Shown here: positions 9,978 through 17,377 of the stretch, piece after piece
How positions within the stretch are numbered: position 1 is the stretch's first letter
How the letters are laid out: the number at the start of each line of letters is the position of its first letter
Assembly: GCA_030038755.1 (NCBI GenBank)
Contig: JASHSK010000215.1
Span: 1-36,011 of the forward strand
DNA from: Gammaproteobacteria bacterium
GTDB taxonomy: Bacteria > Pseudomonadota > Gammaproteobacteria > Steroidobacterales > Steroidobacteraceae
DNA: 36,011 nt
Direction: 5' to 3'
Program-made: the position numbers and the translations under genes
The notes under the pieces: generated by a model
Seen by the model: only the letters and a program-made list of their open reading frames with translations
What the model was told of the DNA's origin: nothing
The model's database searches: none

Positions 9978-10208
9978 TCACCGATTTGCGCCATGCGCCT
10001 CGCCGCCCTTACGGCCGGCCTCGCGCGCCTTCTCGCGATCGTTGGCAAAATTCCCGGGGTTGTTCTCCTTACCCTGACTCTGCCCGCCTTTGCTCGCGAT
10101 CTCGCGCTGCATCTCCGCATCCATGGACGCAAATCCGCGCCGCGATTTCGGACTGCGATTCTCCGGCTTGGTGTATTGGTTGTGACCGCTCGGGTTGTTG
10201 TTCGGCAT
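9978..10208 (-). CDS. KGG-repeat stress-type small protein
   Basis: A 76-residue very hydrophilic protein with two KGG motifs: FASMDAEMQREIASKGGQSQG near residues 26-46 and FANDREKAREAGRKGGEAHG near 54-73. Proteins with this repeat (YciG in Escherichia coli, con-10 in fungi, GsiB-like proteins in Bacillus) are general-stress or desiccation-linked; no catalytic role is known. Methionine 10208 is chosen because AAGGAG lies six bases upstream; a longer frame exists but lacks this. It is a single gene with its own terminator, divergent from aroQ. Expression under starvation or osmotic stress would be expected from the family, but the sequence shows no clear promoter. Confidence 0.85.
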   Translation of the reverse strand: MPNNNPSGHNQYTKPENRSPKSRRGFASMDAEMQREIASKGGQSQGKENNPGNFANDREKAREAGRKGGEAHGANR

Positions 10209-10392
10209 GCTCATCTCCTTACCGTGCGTGGATGCCTCCTGCAATGATGGGCCTCCTGGACCAGCAGCAATGTGCAATCGCTATGCCACGCTTTCCATGC
10301 CGCGCTGCGCGCATTGCAGTATCATCGGCTCGGAACAGCGTGCCCGCAGCGCCATATAGAGCGCTCGCCGCGCATGCCCGGGAGGGGCAGTC

Positions 10393-10845
10393 TTGCCATC
10401 ACCACGCATCTACGTCCTCAACGGTCCCAATCTCGATCTGCTGGGCGAACGCGAACCGCACATCTACGGCACGCAGACGCTGGCCGATCTCGAGGCTCTC
10501 TGCCGGCGCGCCACCGCGAGCGCCGGCGTCGAGCTGCTGTTTCGCCAGACCGCCGCCGAACATCAGATGATCGAGTGGCTGCACGAGGCTCGCCGCGCCG
10601 CCGGCGTGGTGATCAATCCGGCCGGGTTCTGCTATCACTCGGTGCCGGTCCTGGATGCGCTGCTCGCCTGCGAGTGTCCGGTCATCGAGGTGCACATCAG
10701 CAACATCCACCGTCGCGCGGAGCCGTGGCGGGCGCATTCGCTGCTCGCCCCGGCAGCGACCGGCATGATCACCGGCCTGGGCCTCGACGGCTACCGTCTG
10801 GCGCTCGAGCATCTCCTGCAGCGCATCGCGGGCTCAGCGCATTGA
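10393..10845 (+). CDS. aroQ: Type II 3-dehydroquinate dehydratase
   Basis: Third step of the shikimate pathway, dehydrating 3-dehydroquinate to 3-dehydroshikimate; cytosolic dodecamer in the family. The 150 residues are full length. Seen: YVLNGPNLDLLGEREPHIYG with the lid Arg and catalytic Tyr, the NPAG loop Asn, EVHISNIH with catalytic His, and WRAHS with the conserved Arg. One deviation: where most enzymes have (T/S)H(T/Y)S after NPxx(Y/F), this one reads CYHS, so the usual His position is Tyr and His follows. The start is TTG, with GGAGGGG five bases upstream and no internal ATG that fits. The final codons and stop lie in the first copy of a 15-bp triplication. Confidence 0.93.
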   Translation: MPSPRIYVLNGPNLDLLGEREPHIYGTQTLADLEALCRRATASAGVELLFRQTAAEHQMIEWLHEARRAAGVVINPAGFCYHSVPVLDALLACECPVIEVHISNIHRRAEPWRAHSLLAPAATGMITGLGLDGYRLALEHLLQRIAGSAH

Positions 10846-10875
10846 GGCTCAGCGCATTGAGGCTCAGCGCATTGA
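10831..10875. repeat. 15-bp triplication across the aroQ and TonB-receptor stops
   Basis: GGCTCAGCGCATTGA is repeated three times without change, head to tail. The first copy supplies the last residues and TGA of aroQ (GSAH-stop). The third copy holds the stop of the convergent TonB receptor on the other strand (SMR-stop, TGA at 10864-10866). Each unit contains a TGA on both strands in the matching frames, so changes in copy number would leave both proteins the same or change only the spacer. Confidence 0.97.
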
Positions 10876-13023
10876 ATAGGTCAGGCCGACGAGGATCGCA
10901 CGGCCCGGGCCGGCTTCGAAGTACTCGGCGCTGGTGTTGTTGACGATGACCGAGCCGGCGTAGCGGCGGTTCAGCAGATTGTCCAGCCGCGCGAACGCGC
11001 GCAACTGACCCGTTTGCCATTGCCAGGTGTAGTCGCTGGCGATCCCGAGCACGTCGTAGGCGCCGGCATAGGCGGTATCGGCGTCGTTGGCGTATACCAG
11101 CGACTCGTAGGTGTCCGTCAGCAGCCAGTCCCAGCGGTCGGTCACCCGCCACTGCAGCTGCCCGTAGAGATCGTCCTCCGGCAGGCCGGGCAGATAGTTG
11201 CCCGCGGCCACCAGCGTATTCGGTTTCGCGCAGGGCACGGCCGAGCAGGCGTAGTAGGCAGTCTGCACGCGCGCATCCAGGTAGGTGTAGGCAATCTGCA
11301 GCGACAGCCGCGGCAACAGGTGCGCGTCAGTGCTCACCTCGACGCCCTGATGACGCGTCAGCCCCGCGTTGCCGTACACCGAGCGCCCACCCGTATCGGA
11401 TTCCAGCACCAGCTCGTTGTTGGAGTCGGCGCGAAACAGCGCCAGCTGCGCGCTGCTGCCCTGCTCGAAGCGCAGCTTCGCGCCCAGCTCGAAGCTGCGC
11501 GACAGCGAGGCGCGCAGCGAGTAGTCGAGCCCCGCAGAGCCGTTCAGGCGGTAAGCGAGCTCATCGAGCGTGGGTGTCTCGAACCCTTCGCCGTACGAGC
11601 CATACAGATTCAGATCACGGCTGACCTGGTAGAGCACACCGCCCACCGGCGAGGTCGCGCCGTAACCGACCGTCCCGCTGCCGTTGGTGCCTCCCGGCGG
11701 CGTGTACAGGGCGGTGGAGCGGACATTGACCGTGCTGCGACGCACCCCGGCGAGCACGGTCCAATGCTCGATCGGCCCCCACTGAGTCTGCAGATACGGG
11801 TCGAGGTCGTACACCTCGTCGATCTCGTTGCGCCGCAGGGCCCCCTCCACGCCGAGGGTGGAGCCAATGAAGTTGTTGAAGCCCTCGCGATGCTCATCGA
11901 GCACGTCGTAGTCCAGCCCGGCGGTGATGTCCCAGGGCCCGTCGAGCAGCTGCGAGTGATAGTTCCAGCGCGGCTCCACTCCGCCGTAGCCGTTGCCGAG
12001 GGACACGACTCCACCGGGGCTGGTCGGCGCCAGCTGCGTACCTACGGGGATGGCCTGGAACTGCAGCACGTCGCGGTGCCCGCCGTAGGCCATCAGGCTG
12101 AGCGTATTCGCCTCGTCGATGGGAATGTCGTAGAGCACTCCGAGCTGTGACTGATCCACGCTCTTGCGCGTGTTGAACTGCGCCGCGGTCGGCGCCGTGC
12201 CCTGCGGTGAGGCGTTGAACTGCGCGCGCGTCAAACCCAGCGGGTCCTGCGCCTCGGGGGCATTGAACAGATTCAGCACCAGCGTCAGATGCGTGGCGTT
12301 GGCGAACTGGAACCCCCACTTGCCGCCGAGCGAGCTGCGCTGCGCGGCGCTGTGGCCGCGCGAACCGGCGGTGCCGAACTGCGAGACCCCGACGTTGTAG
12401 TCGAAGGCGCTGTCGCCGCCGAGCGCGTCCGCGCTGAAGCGCCGCTGCTCGAAGCTGCCATAGACCGCCGTCGCGCTCGCATGCAACGGGCCGCTGCCGT
12501 CGGCCGTGAACAGCTGGATGACCCCGCCTGCCGAATTGCCGTACAGCGCCGAGAATGGCCCGCGCAGCACCTCGATGTGCCCGGCGCTGGCCAGATTGAA
12601 TTCCGACACGTCACCCTGCCCGTCCGGCTGGCTGGCCGGAATGCCGTCCATGTAGATGCGTATGCCGGCGATGTTGAAGGGCGCGCGCGCGCCGAACCCG
12701 CGAATGGAGATCTGCTCGTCCTGAGCATAGTTCTGCCGATCACGCGCCAGCAGGCCCGGGACGTCGCCCAGCGATTCGGCCGCATTGACCCCGAGCGCGT
12801 CGGGGGCGATCGACTCGGAGCTGATCGAGGCCGGCACATCGAAGCTCGGCTGCGCGATGCGTGTCGCGGTCACGGTCACCGCCGACAGCTCGTCGCTGCC
12901 GGCTGCAGCGGTCTCGGCGCTGTCAGTGCCGGAAGCCGCTGCGCCCTGAGGCTGCTGGGCGCTCGCCTGTGCGTACAGAGCCAGCAGGCCGAGCGCCGCG
13001 GCCCACTCCTTCGTCCATCTCAC
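10864..13023 (-). CDS. TonB-dependent outer-membrane receptor, YncD/PqqU-like
   Basis: Outer-membrane gated channel for a scarce ligand, energised by TonB-ExbBD. From GTG 13023 it has 719 residues: signal peptide VRWTKEWAAALGLLALYAQASA, a plug domain with ISIRGFGARAPF, IYMDGIPASQPDGQGD and IEVLRGPFSALYGNSAGG, and a 22-strand-type barrel with DPYLQTQW, GFETPTLDELAYR and near the C-terminus RRYAGSVIVN. From memory these match Escherichia coli YncD (renamed PqqU, a receptor for pyrroloquinoline quinone) better than siderophore receptors; the ligand here is inference. No classic TonB-box was pinned down; SAVTVTATR near residue 48 is a candidate. No transporter or regulator gene accompanies it. 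Confidence 0.87.
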   Translation of the reverse strand: MRWTKEWAAALGLLALYAQASAQQPQGAAASGTDSAETAAAGSDELSAVTVTATRIAQPSFDVPASISSESIAPDALGVNAAESLGDVPGLLARDRQNYAQDEQISIRGFGARAPFNIAGIRIYMDGIPASQPDGQGDVSEFNLASAGHIEVLRGPFSALYGNSAGGVIQLFTADGSGPLHASATAVYGSFEQRRFSADALGGDSAFDYNVGVSQFGTAGSRGHSAAQRSSLGGKWGFQFANATHLTLVLNLFNAPEAQDPLGLTRAQFNASPQGTAPTAAQFNTRKSVDQSQLGVLYDIPIDEANTLSLMAYGGHRDVLQFQAIPVGTQLAPTSPGGVVSLGNGYGGVEPRWNYHSQLLDGPWDITAGLDYDVLDEHREGFNNFIGSTLGVEGALRRNEIDEVYDLDPYLQTQWGPIEHWTVLAGVRRSTVNVRSTALYTPPGGTNGSGTVGYGATSPVGGVLYQVSRDLNLYGSYGEGFETPTLDELAYRLNGSAGLDYSLRASLSRSFELGAKLRFEQGSSAQLALFRADSNNELVLESDTGGRSVYGNAGLTRHQGVEVSTDAHLLPRLSLQIAYTYLDARVQTAYYACSAVPCAKPNTLVAAGNYLPGLPEDDLYGQLQWRVTDRWDWLLTDTYESLVYANDADTAYAGAYDVLGIASDYTWQWQTGQLRAFARLDNLLNRRYAGSVIVNNTSAEYFEAGPGRAILVGLTYSMR

Positions 13024-13129
13024 GCTAACCCCCGCCCTGACCGTGTCATTGCCGGTGCAGCCGAGGATAAGGCATCGGTGCAGCCGCAGCAAAGCACCTG
13101 CAGCAAAGCCCCTCTGGCAACCGGACTGC

Positions 13130-15607
13130 TCAGGCGGCGACGCGGCGGGCGAGGCCGCCGTCGAAGGCAGCGGCGATCACATCCTCGACGCGTTCGGCCC
13201 AGACCAGCTGCAACACCTCGCGGGCGCTCGGCGGGATATCCTCGAGATCGCGACGGTTACGCGCCGGCAGAATCACGGTGCGGATGCCCGAGCGGGCGGC
13301 GGCCACGGTCTTTTCCTTGATGCCGCCGACCGGCAGGACCAGCCCGCGCAGGCTGATCTCCCCCGTCATGGCGACGTCCTTGCGCACGGTTCTTTGCGTG
13401 AGCAGCGAGACCAGGGAGATGAAGATCGCCACGCCCGCGCTCGGTCCATCTTTGGGAACCGCCCCGGCCGGCACGTGAATGTGCAGATCCGACTTCTCGA
13501 ACACCTGCGCATCGATGCCCAGCCGCTCCGCCTGCCCCTTGACCAGGGTCACGGCGGCCTGCGCACTCTCCTTCATCACCTCGCCGAGCTGGCCGGTCAG
13601 GATCAGCCTGCCGTTGCCCGGCACCCTTCCGCACTCGACGAACAGGATGTCCCCGCCCACCGGCGTCCAGGCCAGTCCGGTTGCAACGCCGGGCACGCTG
13701 GTACGCATCGCCACCTCATTCTCGAAGCGCGGCGCGCCGAGGATGCCCGCCAGATCTTCCGGTCCGATGCTGATCGGGCCGCTCTGCCCAGACGCGATCG
13801 CGACCGCGGCATGGCGCAGGACCGCGCCGAGGTCGCGCTCCAGGCCGCGCACCCCCGACTCGCGCGTGTAGTCCGCGATGAGGCGACGGATCGCTGCGTC
13901 CGCCAGCTCTACCTGCTGCTCCTTCAGACCGTTGGCCTTGAGCTGGCGGCGCAGCAGGTAGCGCTTGGCGATTTCGAGCTTCTCGTCCTGCGTATAGCCC
14001 GACAGCTGAATGACCTCCATGCGATCGCGCAGCGGCGGCGGCATCGTATCGAGCACATTGGCAGTGCCGATGAACAACACCTTGCTGAGATCGAATGGCA
14101 CGCCCAGGTAGTTGTCGTGAAACGTATGATTCTGCTCCGGATCGAGCACCTCGAGCAGCGCCGAGGACGGGTCGCCCTGGAAGCTCGCCGAGAGCTTGTC
14201 GACCTCGTCGAGCATCATGACGGGATTGCGCGTCCCGACTTTGCGCAACGCCTGGATGATGTTGCCGGGCAGTGCCCCCACGTAGGTGCGCCGATGGCCA
14301 CGAATCTCGGCCTCGTCATGCACCCCGCCGAGGCTCACGCGCACGAACTTCAGCCCGAGGGCGCGTGCAATCGACTGTCCCAGGGAGGTCTTGCCCACAC
14401 CCGGGGGCCCGACGAAACACAGGATCGGACTGTGGCCCTCGGGGTTGAGCTTGCGCACCGCCAGGAACTCCATGATGCGCCGCTTGATCTTGTCCAGGCC
14501 GAAGTGATCCTCATCGAGGATCCGACGAGCGTGCTCGATGTCGATCTGTTCATCGTCCAGCTTCGACCAGGGCAGCGCGAGCATCCAGTCCAGGTAGGTG
14601 CGCGTCATCGAATACTCGGCGCTGCCCTCGCCCATGTGCTCGAGGCGGCTGATCTGCGCGCGCACGTGCTCCTCGACTTCCTGGGGCATGCCCGCCTTCG
14701 AGAGCGCCGCCTTGAGCTGCGCAGGCTCGTCCGTGCCCTCCTCGTCCTCCCCGAGCTCCTTGCGGATCTGCCGCAGCCGCTCGCGCAGCACCGCTTCCTT
14801 CTGCCGCTCGTCGAAGGCGGCGCGCGTGCGATCCTCGATCTCGCGGGAGATGCGCAGCACCTCCACGCGCTGGCGCAGCAATTCGAGCACCAGGTCGAGC
14901 CGCTCGCGCAGACCGAAGGTTGCCAGCACCTCCTGCTTCTCGATGGGCTTGAGGTCGATGAAGCTGGCGATCAGATCCACCAGCGCCGGAATCGATTCGA
15001 TGCTCTGGATGGCTGCCGCCAGCTCCGCAGGCACCTGCGGCAGCAGCTGCAGGGCCTGCACGGCCATCTCCCGCAGGCGCAGTCCGCGCGCCTCGATCTC
15101 CGGATTGAGCGTGGTCGGCTCGGGGTGCAGCTCGATGCGCGCCACCAGGAAGGGGTCGCGACTGACGAAGTCGAGCACGCTGAAACGCTGCTCGCCCTGG
15201 CAGATCAGATGGTGCGTGCCATCGGGCGCGGTGACGTAGCGCACGATGCTCGCGACGGTGCCGATGCGATGCAGGCCCTCGGGTGCGGGATCGTCCTCCG
15301 CGGGGTCGCGCTGCAGCAGCAGCCCCACCTTGCGCCGTGACCTCATCGCCTCCTGCGCACCGGCAATCGTGCGTTCGCGACGAATGGCGATGGGCAGCAC
15401 GACCTGGGGAAACAACACCGTGTTACGCACGGGCAGGACGATGAGTACGTCCTCCGGGACGGCGGGCGCGGCGCCGGCGCCGGCAGCGTCGGTCTGCGCC
15501 TGCCCTGCGGCCGGCCGCTCCGCAGGGGCCGCCCCCGCCAGCGGAGCAGCCGTCGGCGGAAGTGGCGGCAGCGGCGGCAGCGGCGGTGCATCATCCGCGG
15601 CGCTCAT
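13130..15607 (-). CDS. lon: ATP-dependent Lon protease
   Basis: Cytosolic AAA+ serine protease that removes damaged and regulatory proteins. The 825 residues contain an N-terminal substrate domain (from VLIVLPVRNTVLFP near 55), a coiled-coil region, Walker A GPPGVGKTS (Lys406), Walker B MMLDEVDK, and the protease domain with Ser723 in KDGPSAG and Lys766 in GGIKEK, the Ser-Lys dyad. About 50 extra N-terminal residues are Pro/Ala-rich, beginning with PPLPPLPPLPP, absent from the 784-residue Escherichia coli enzyme. ATG 15607 is chosen for GGAG seven bases upstream; its A-TGA overlaps the stop of the heat-shock gene, so translation is likely coupled. A second lon could exist elsewhere in the genome. 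Confidence 0.96.
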   Translation of the reverse strand: MSAADDAPPLPPLPPLPPTAAPLAGAAPAERPAAGQAQTDAAGAGAAPAVPEDVLIVLPVRNTVLFPQVVLPIAIRRERTIAGAQEAMRSRRKVGLLLQRDPAEDDPAPEGLHRIGTVASIVRYVTAPDGTHHLICQGEQRFSVLDFVSRDPFLVARIELHPEPTTLNPEIEARGLRLREMAVQALQLLPQVPAELAAAIQSIESIPALVDLIASFIDLKPIEKQEVLATFGLRERLDLVLELLRQRVEVLRISREIEDRTRAAFDERQKEAVLRERLRQIRKELGEDEEGTDEPAQLKAALSKAGMPQEVEEHVRAQISRLEHMGEGSAEYSMTRTYLDWMLALPWSKLDDEQIDIEHARRILDEDHFGLDKIKRRIMEFLAVRKLNPEGHSPILCFVGPPGVGKTSLGQSIARALGLKFVRVSLGGVHDEAEIRGHRRTYVGALPGNIIQALRKVGTRNPVMMLDEVDKLSASFQGDPSSALLEVLDPEQNHTFHDNYLGVPFDLSKVLFIGTANVLDTMPPPLRDRMEVIQLSGYTQDEKLEIAKRYLLRRQLKANGLKEQQVELADAAIRRLIADYTRESGVRGLERDLGAVLRHAAVAIASGQSGPISIGPEDLAGILGAPRFENEVAMRTSVPGVATGLAWTPVGGDILFVECGRVPGNGRLILTGQLGEVMKESAQAAVTLVKGQAERLGIDAQVFEKSDLHIHVPAGAVPKDGPSAGVAIFISLVSLLTQRTVRKDVAMTGEISLRGLVLPVGGIKEKTVAAARSGIRTVILPARNRRDLEDIPPSAREVLQLVWAERVEDVIAAAFDGGLARRVAA
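15551..15595. repeat. 9-bp tandem repeat encoding the Pro-rich lon N-terminus
   Basis: GGCGGCAGC-type 9-bp units in tandem (GGCGGAAGT, GGCGGCAGC, GGCGGCAGC, GGCGGTGCA). On the coding strand they give PPL repeats at the very start of Lon. Confidence 0.75.
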
Positions 15608-16017
15608 GGCCACTCTCCGATCAGGCGAATCTGCATGCAGCCATCGCGAAACTCATGTGCGGCGATCTGGTAGCGCCCTGCCGGCAGATCGATGCGCCGC
15701 TCCATGCGACCGTACGGGATCTCCAGCCGCAGGATGCGCGCGTGGCCGGGCGGGGTGGTCCAATGGCTGTCGGCTCGCACGATCAGCCCGCCCGCCACCA
15801 GCTCCACGCTGACGTCTTCGGCACGCACGCCGGGCATGGCCACCACGATACGCAGCTCCTGCGCGAGCAGGAACACATCCACCGGGGGCTCCCACACCGG
15901 CGCTCGCTGCGGTGCCGACGAAATCAGTTCGAAGAAGCGCCGGTGGCGCCGCTCAGCTTCCTCCAGCAAGGCGACTGCCCGCGCCCACATGGAAACTCCA
16001 TCCCCTTCGAGGCCCAT
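15604..16017 (-). CDS. Small heat-shock protein (Hsp20/alpha-crystallin family)
   Basis: ATP-independent holdase that binds unfolding proteins. About 137 residues. After a short amphipathic N-terminus (WARAVALLEEAERRHRRFFEL) comes the alpha-crystallin domain, WEPPVDVFLLAQELRIVVAM through ILRLEIPYGRMERRIDLP to the C-terminal IRLIGEW. Two starts are possible: ATG 16017 (GGAG nine bases upstream) and ATG 15990 (GGAG five bases upstream); both keep the whole domain. The stop overlaps the lon start in ATGA, so holdase and protease are made from one message. This pairing fits delivery of damaged proteins to Lon. I searched the upstream region for a sigma-32 promoter and saw none that is convincing. 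Confidence 0.87.
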   Translation of the reverse strand: MGLEGDGVSMWARAVALLEEAERRHRRFFELISSAPQRAPVWEPPVDVFLLAQELRIVVAMPGVRAEDVSVELVAGGLIVRADSHWTTPPGHARILRLEIPYGRMERRIDLPAGRYQIAAHEFRDGCMQIRLIGEWP

Positions 16018-16158
16018 GGTGGAAAACTCCGTGCTGCTGCATCCCCGGCGCCGCCACCCAGGCGCGCCGCAGAAATTCCGCCAAGACTTATCACATCTGC
16101 CGCACCCACGATACCGGCAGCCGGTCCGGGCGCCGTCCAGACGCTGCGCGTGCCCGGC

Positions 16159-16217
16159 ACATGAGCTCATGTCGGTTGTTGCACGGCACGTAGGACTAAC
16201 CCTTAGTGCACATGTGC
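16159..16217. promoter_or_regulatory. Cluster of three perfect dyads, candidate operators
   Basis: ACATGAGCTCATGT (16159-16172) is a perfect 14-bp palindrome. ACTAA-CCC-TTAGT (16195-16207) is a perfect inverted repeat with a 3-base centre, and GCACATGTGC (16208-16217) is a perfect 10-bp palindrome that abuts it. Such density within 60 bases suggests protein binding sites; the binding protein is unknown. Confidence 0.45.
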
Positions 16218-16230
16218 CCGCGAGGGGATT

Positions 16231-16271
16231 ACACTCGGGCCCTCTGGGAGAGTTGTTGGGACACTCGAGCC
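16231..16271. promoter_or_regulatory. Direct repeat ACACTCGRGCC, 30-bp period
   Basis: ACACTCGGGCC at 16231-16241 and ACACTCGAGCC at 16261-16271 differ at one base and start exactly 30 bases apart, close to three helix turns. This spacing places both on one face of DNA, a common arrangement for activator sites. Inference only. Confidence 0.4.
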
Positions 16272-16676
16272 ATGGCGACATCCAATCCACTCGTCGTCGC
16301 CGCATCGACGTCGGCGACACGCGCCGTATCCGCCTTCACCCCCGAGCTATCTACTCTGGGACCCGACCCACAGGACGCTGGCATCGCGGGCCCACGCACC
16401 GACCGGTGCGCCGCACGCGAAGTCAGCGGCGAGCTCGGCTATGGTTGCGTCGATTGGTTCCTCTACGCCACCGATCCGGCCGTGCCCGTCGTGACACACC
16501 TCGCGCCAAACGAATAACCATCGCAAAGTCGTTGCTCTCGGCGGCCAAACAGGGTGAAGATAAAACCCGCGCTGGACATCCAAACGGCACGACCTGGTCA
16601 CGACCTTCTGCGTTGCCGCAACGATGCCCGCGACGCCAACGTCATGAGTTCGCCGACAGGCCTCGAGGAGATACGC

Positions 16677-16955
16677 ATGGCAGTAGAGACGACGCCCACG
16701 CGCGGTACGCGTAAGTCCGCGACAACCAAGACAGGGCGCACGCGGCAGCAGTTACAGCCGCGCCGCGCGAGTGGAGCAACCTTGATAGATCCGGAACGAC
16801 GGCGCGCGCTGATCGCCGAGGCGGCCTACTTTCGCGCCGAGCGGCGCGGGTTCGCGCCCGGCCACGAAGCCGAAGACTGGCTGGCTGCCGAGATCGAGGT
16901 GGACACCGCGCTGACCGTGGGCGTGTTACCGAGCGGTAAGCCCGCGGTACAGTAG
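16677..16955 (+). CDS. DUF2934 domain protein
   Basis: A 92-residue protein of unknown function. Its first 35 residues are basic and Thr/Arg/Lys-rich (TRGTRKSATTKTGRTRQQ), likely disordered and able to bind nucleic acid. Residues about 38-76 match the DUF2934 pattern: LIDPERRRALIAEAAYFRAE, RGFAPGHEAEDWLAAEIEVD, a short helical hairpin ending in the typical DWLxAExE(V/I) motif. ATG 16677 is supported by GAGGAG six bases upstream. The family is often found near stress genes; here it lies between hsp20-lon and cbpAM, which agrees. Confidence 0.8.
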   Translation: MAVETTPTRGTRKSATTKTGRTRQQLQPRRASGATLIDPERRRALIAEAAYFRAERRGFAPGHEAEDWLAAEIEVDTALTVGVLPSGKPAVQ

Positions 16956-16968
16956 CTCACCTTCCACA

Positions 16969-16997
16969 GCTGCGCCGCGCTCGCGATGGGGCGCAGC
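16969..16997 (+). terminator. Hairpin after the DUF2934 gene, possible terminator
   Basis: Perfect 8-bp stem GCTGCGCC / GGCGCAGC with a 13-base loop, 13 bases past the stop. No T-run follows, so it may only stall or protect the transcript. Confidence 0.4.
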
Positions 16998-17050
16998 CGC
17001 TCCTGAGGCTCCACGGCAGGCGCCGCGGACGTGCAGCGTTTACTGACGCT

Positions 17051-17377
17051 TCAACCGGCCCTGGACCACCGCGGCAGCCTGGCCTGCAGCTCCCGCAAGC
17101 TCGCCTCCAGCTCCGCCACGCGATCACACAGACCAAGCACCAGCAACAGCGCCGAGGCATCGAGCTCGAAGTCTTCCTGCAGCTGCCGCGCATGGCGCGC
17201 GGCCGCGAGGGCGGAGGCGCCATAGCGCGACCCCGCCTGATCGGGCAGCGGCTGAATGCCACCGCCCTGCACCAGCTCGGCCAGCAGCCGCGGCGGCAGA
17301 CCCGACGATTCGGCCAGCTCATCGAACGACAGGATCTGTTCCTCGACCCAGAGGACTTCGTTGAGCTCAATGCGCAT
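17051..17377 (-). CDS. cbpM: Chaperone modulator CbpM
   Basis: Small MerR-like partner that binds the J domain of CbpA and restrains its activity. 108 residues (about 101 in Escherichia coli). Residues 1-60 form the winged-helix-like part ([28 protein letters not shown]); the C-terminal half ([29 protein letters not shown]) is helical, as in the family. ATG 17377 is preceded by GGAGAGTGGCC, the same sequence that precedes lon. It overlaps the end of cbpA by 11 bases, so the two are made together. Confidence 0.88.
   Translation of the reverse strand: MRIELNEVLWVEEQILSFDELAESSGLPPRLLAELVQGGGIQPLPDQAGSRYGASALAAARHARQLQEDFELDASALLLVLGLCDRVAELEASLRELQARLPRWSRAG

Larger units (their letters stand above)
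16018..16676. other. Long intergenic region between hsp20-lon and the DUF2934 gene
   Basis: About 660 bases with no gene I would defend. An open frame at 16272-16517 (+, 81 residues from ATG) has no ribosome site or recognisable product. The region between 16159 and 16271 is crowded with dyads and a direct repeat (listed separately) and is less GC-rich than the surroundings, as expected for a control region. It would have to hold the promoters of both flanking transcription units. Confidence 0.6.

Noticed and set aside
16018-16330. Sigma-32 heat-shock promoter for hsp20-lon
   Set aside because: I found no CTTGAA with a CCCCAT-like box at suitable spacing on the minus strand.
16272-16517. Open frame of 81 codons on the plus strand in the long gap
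   Set aside because: No ribosome site, no recognisable domain, and the frame overlaps the direct repeats; coding is not supported.
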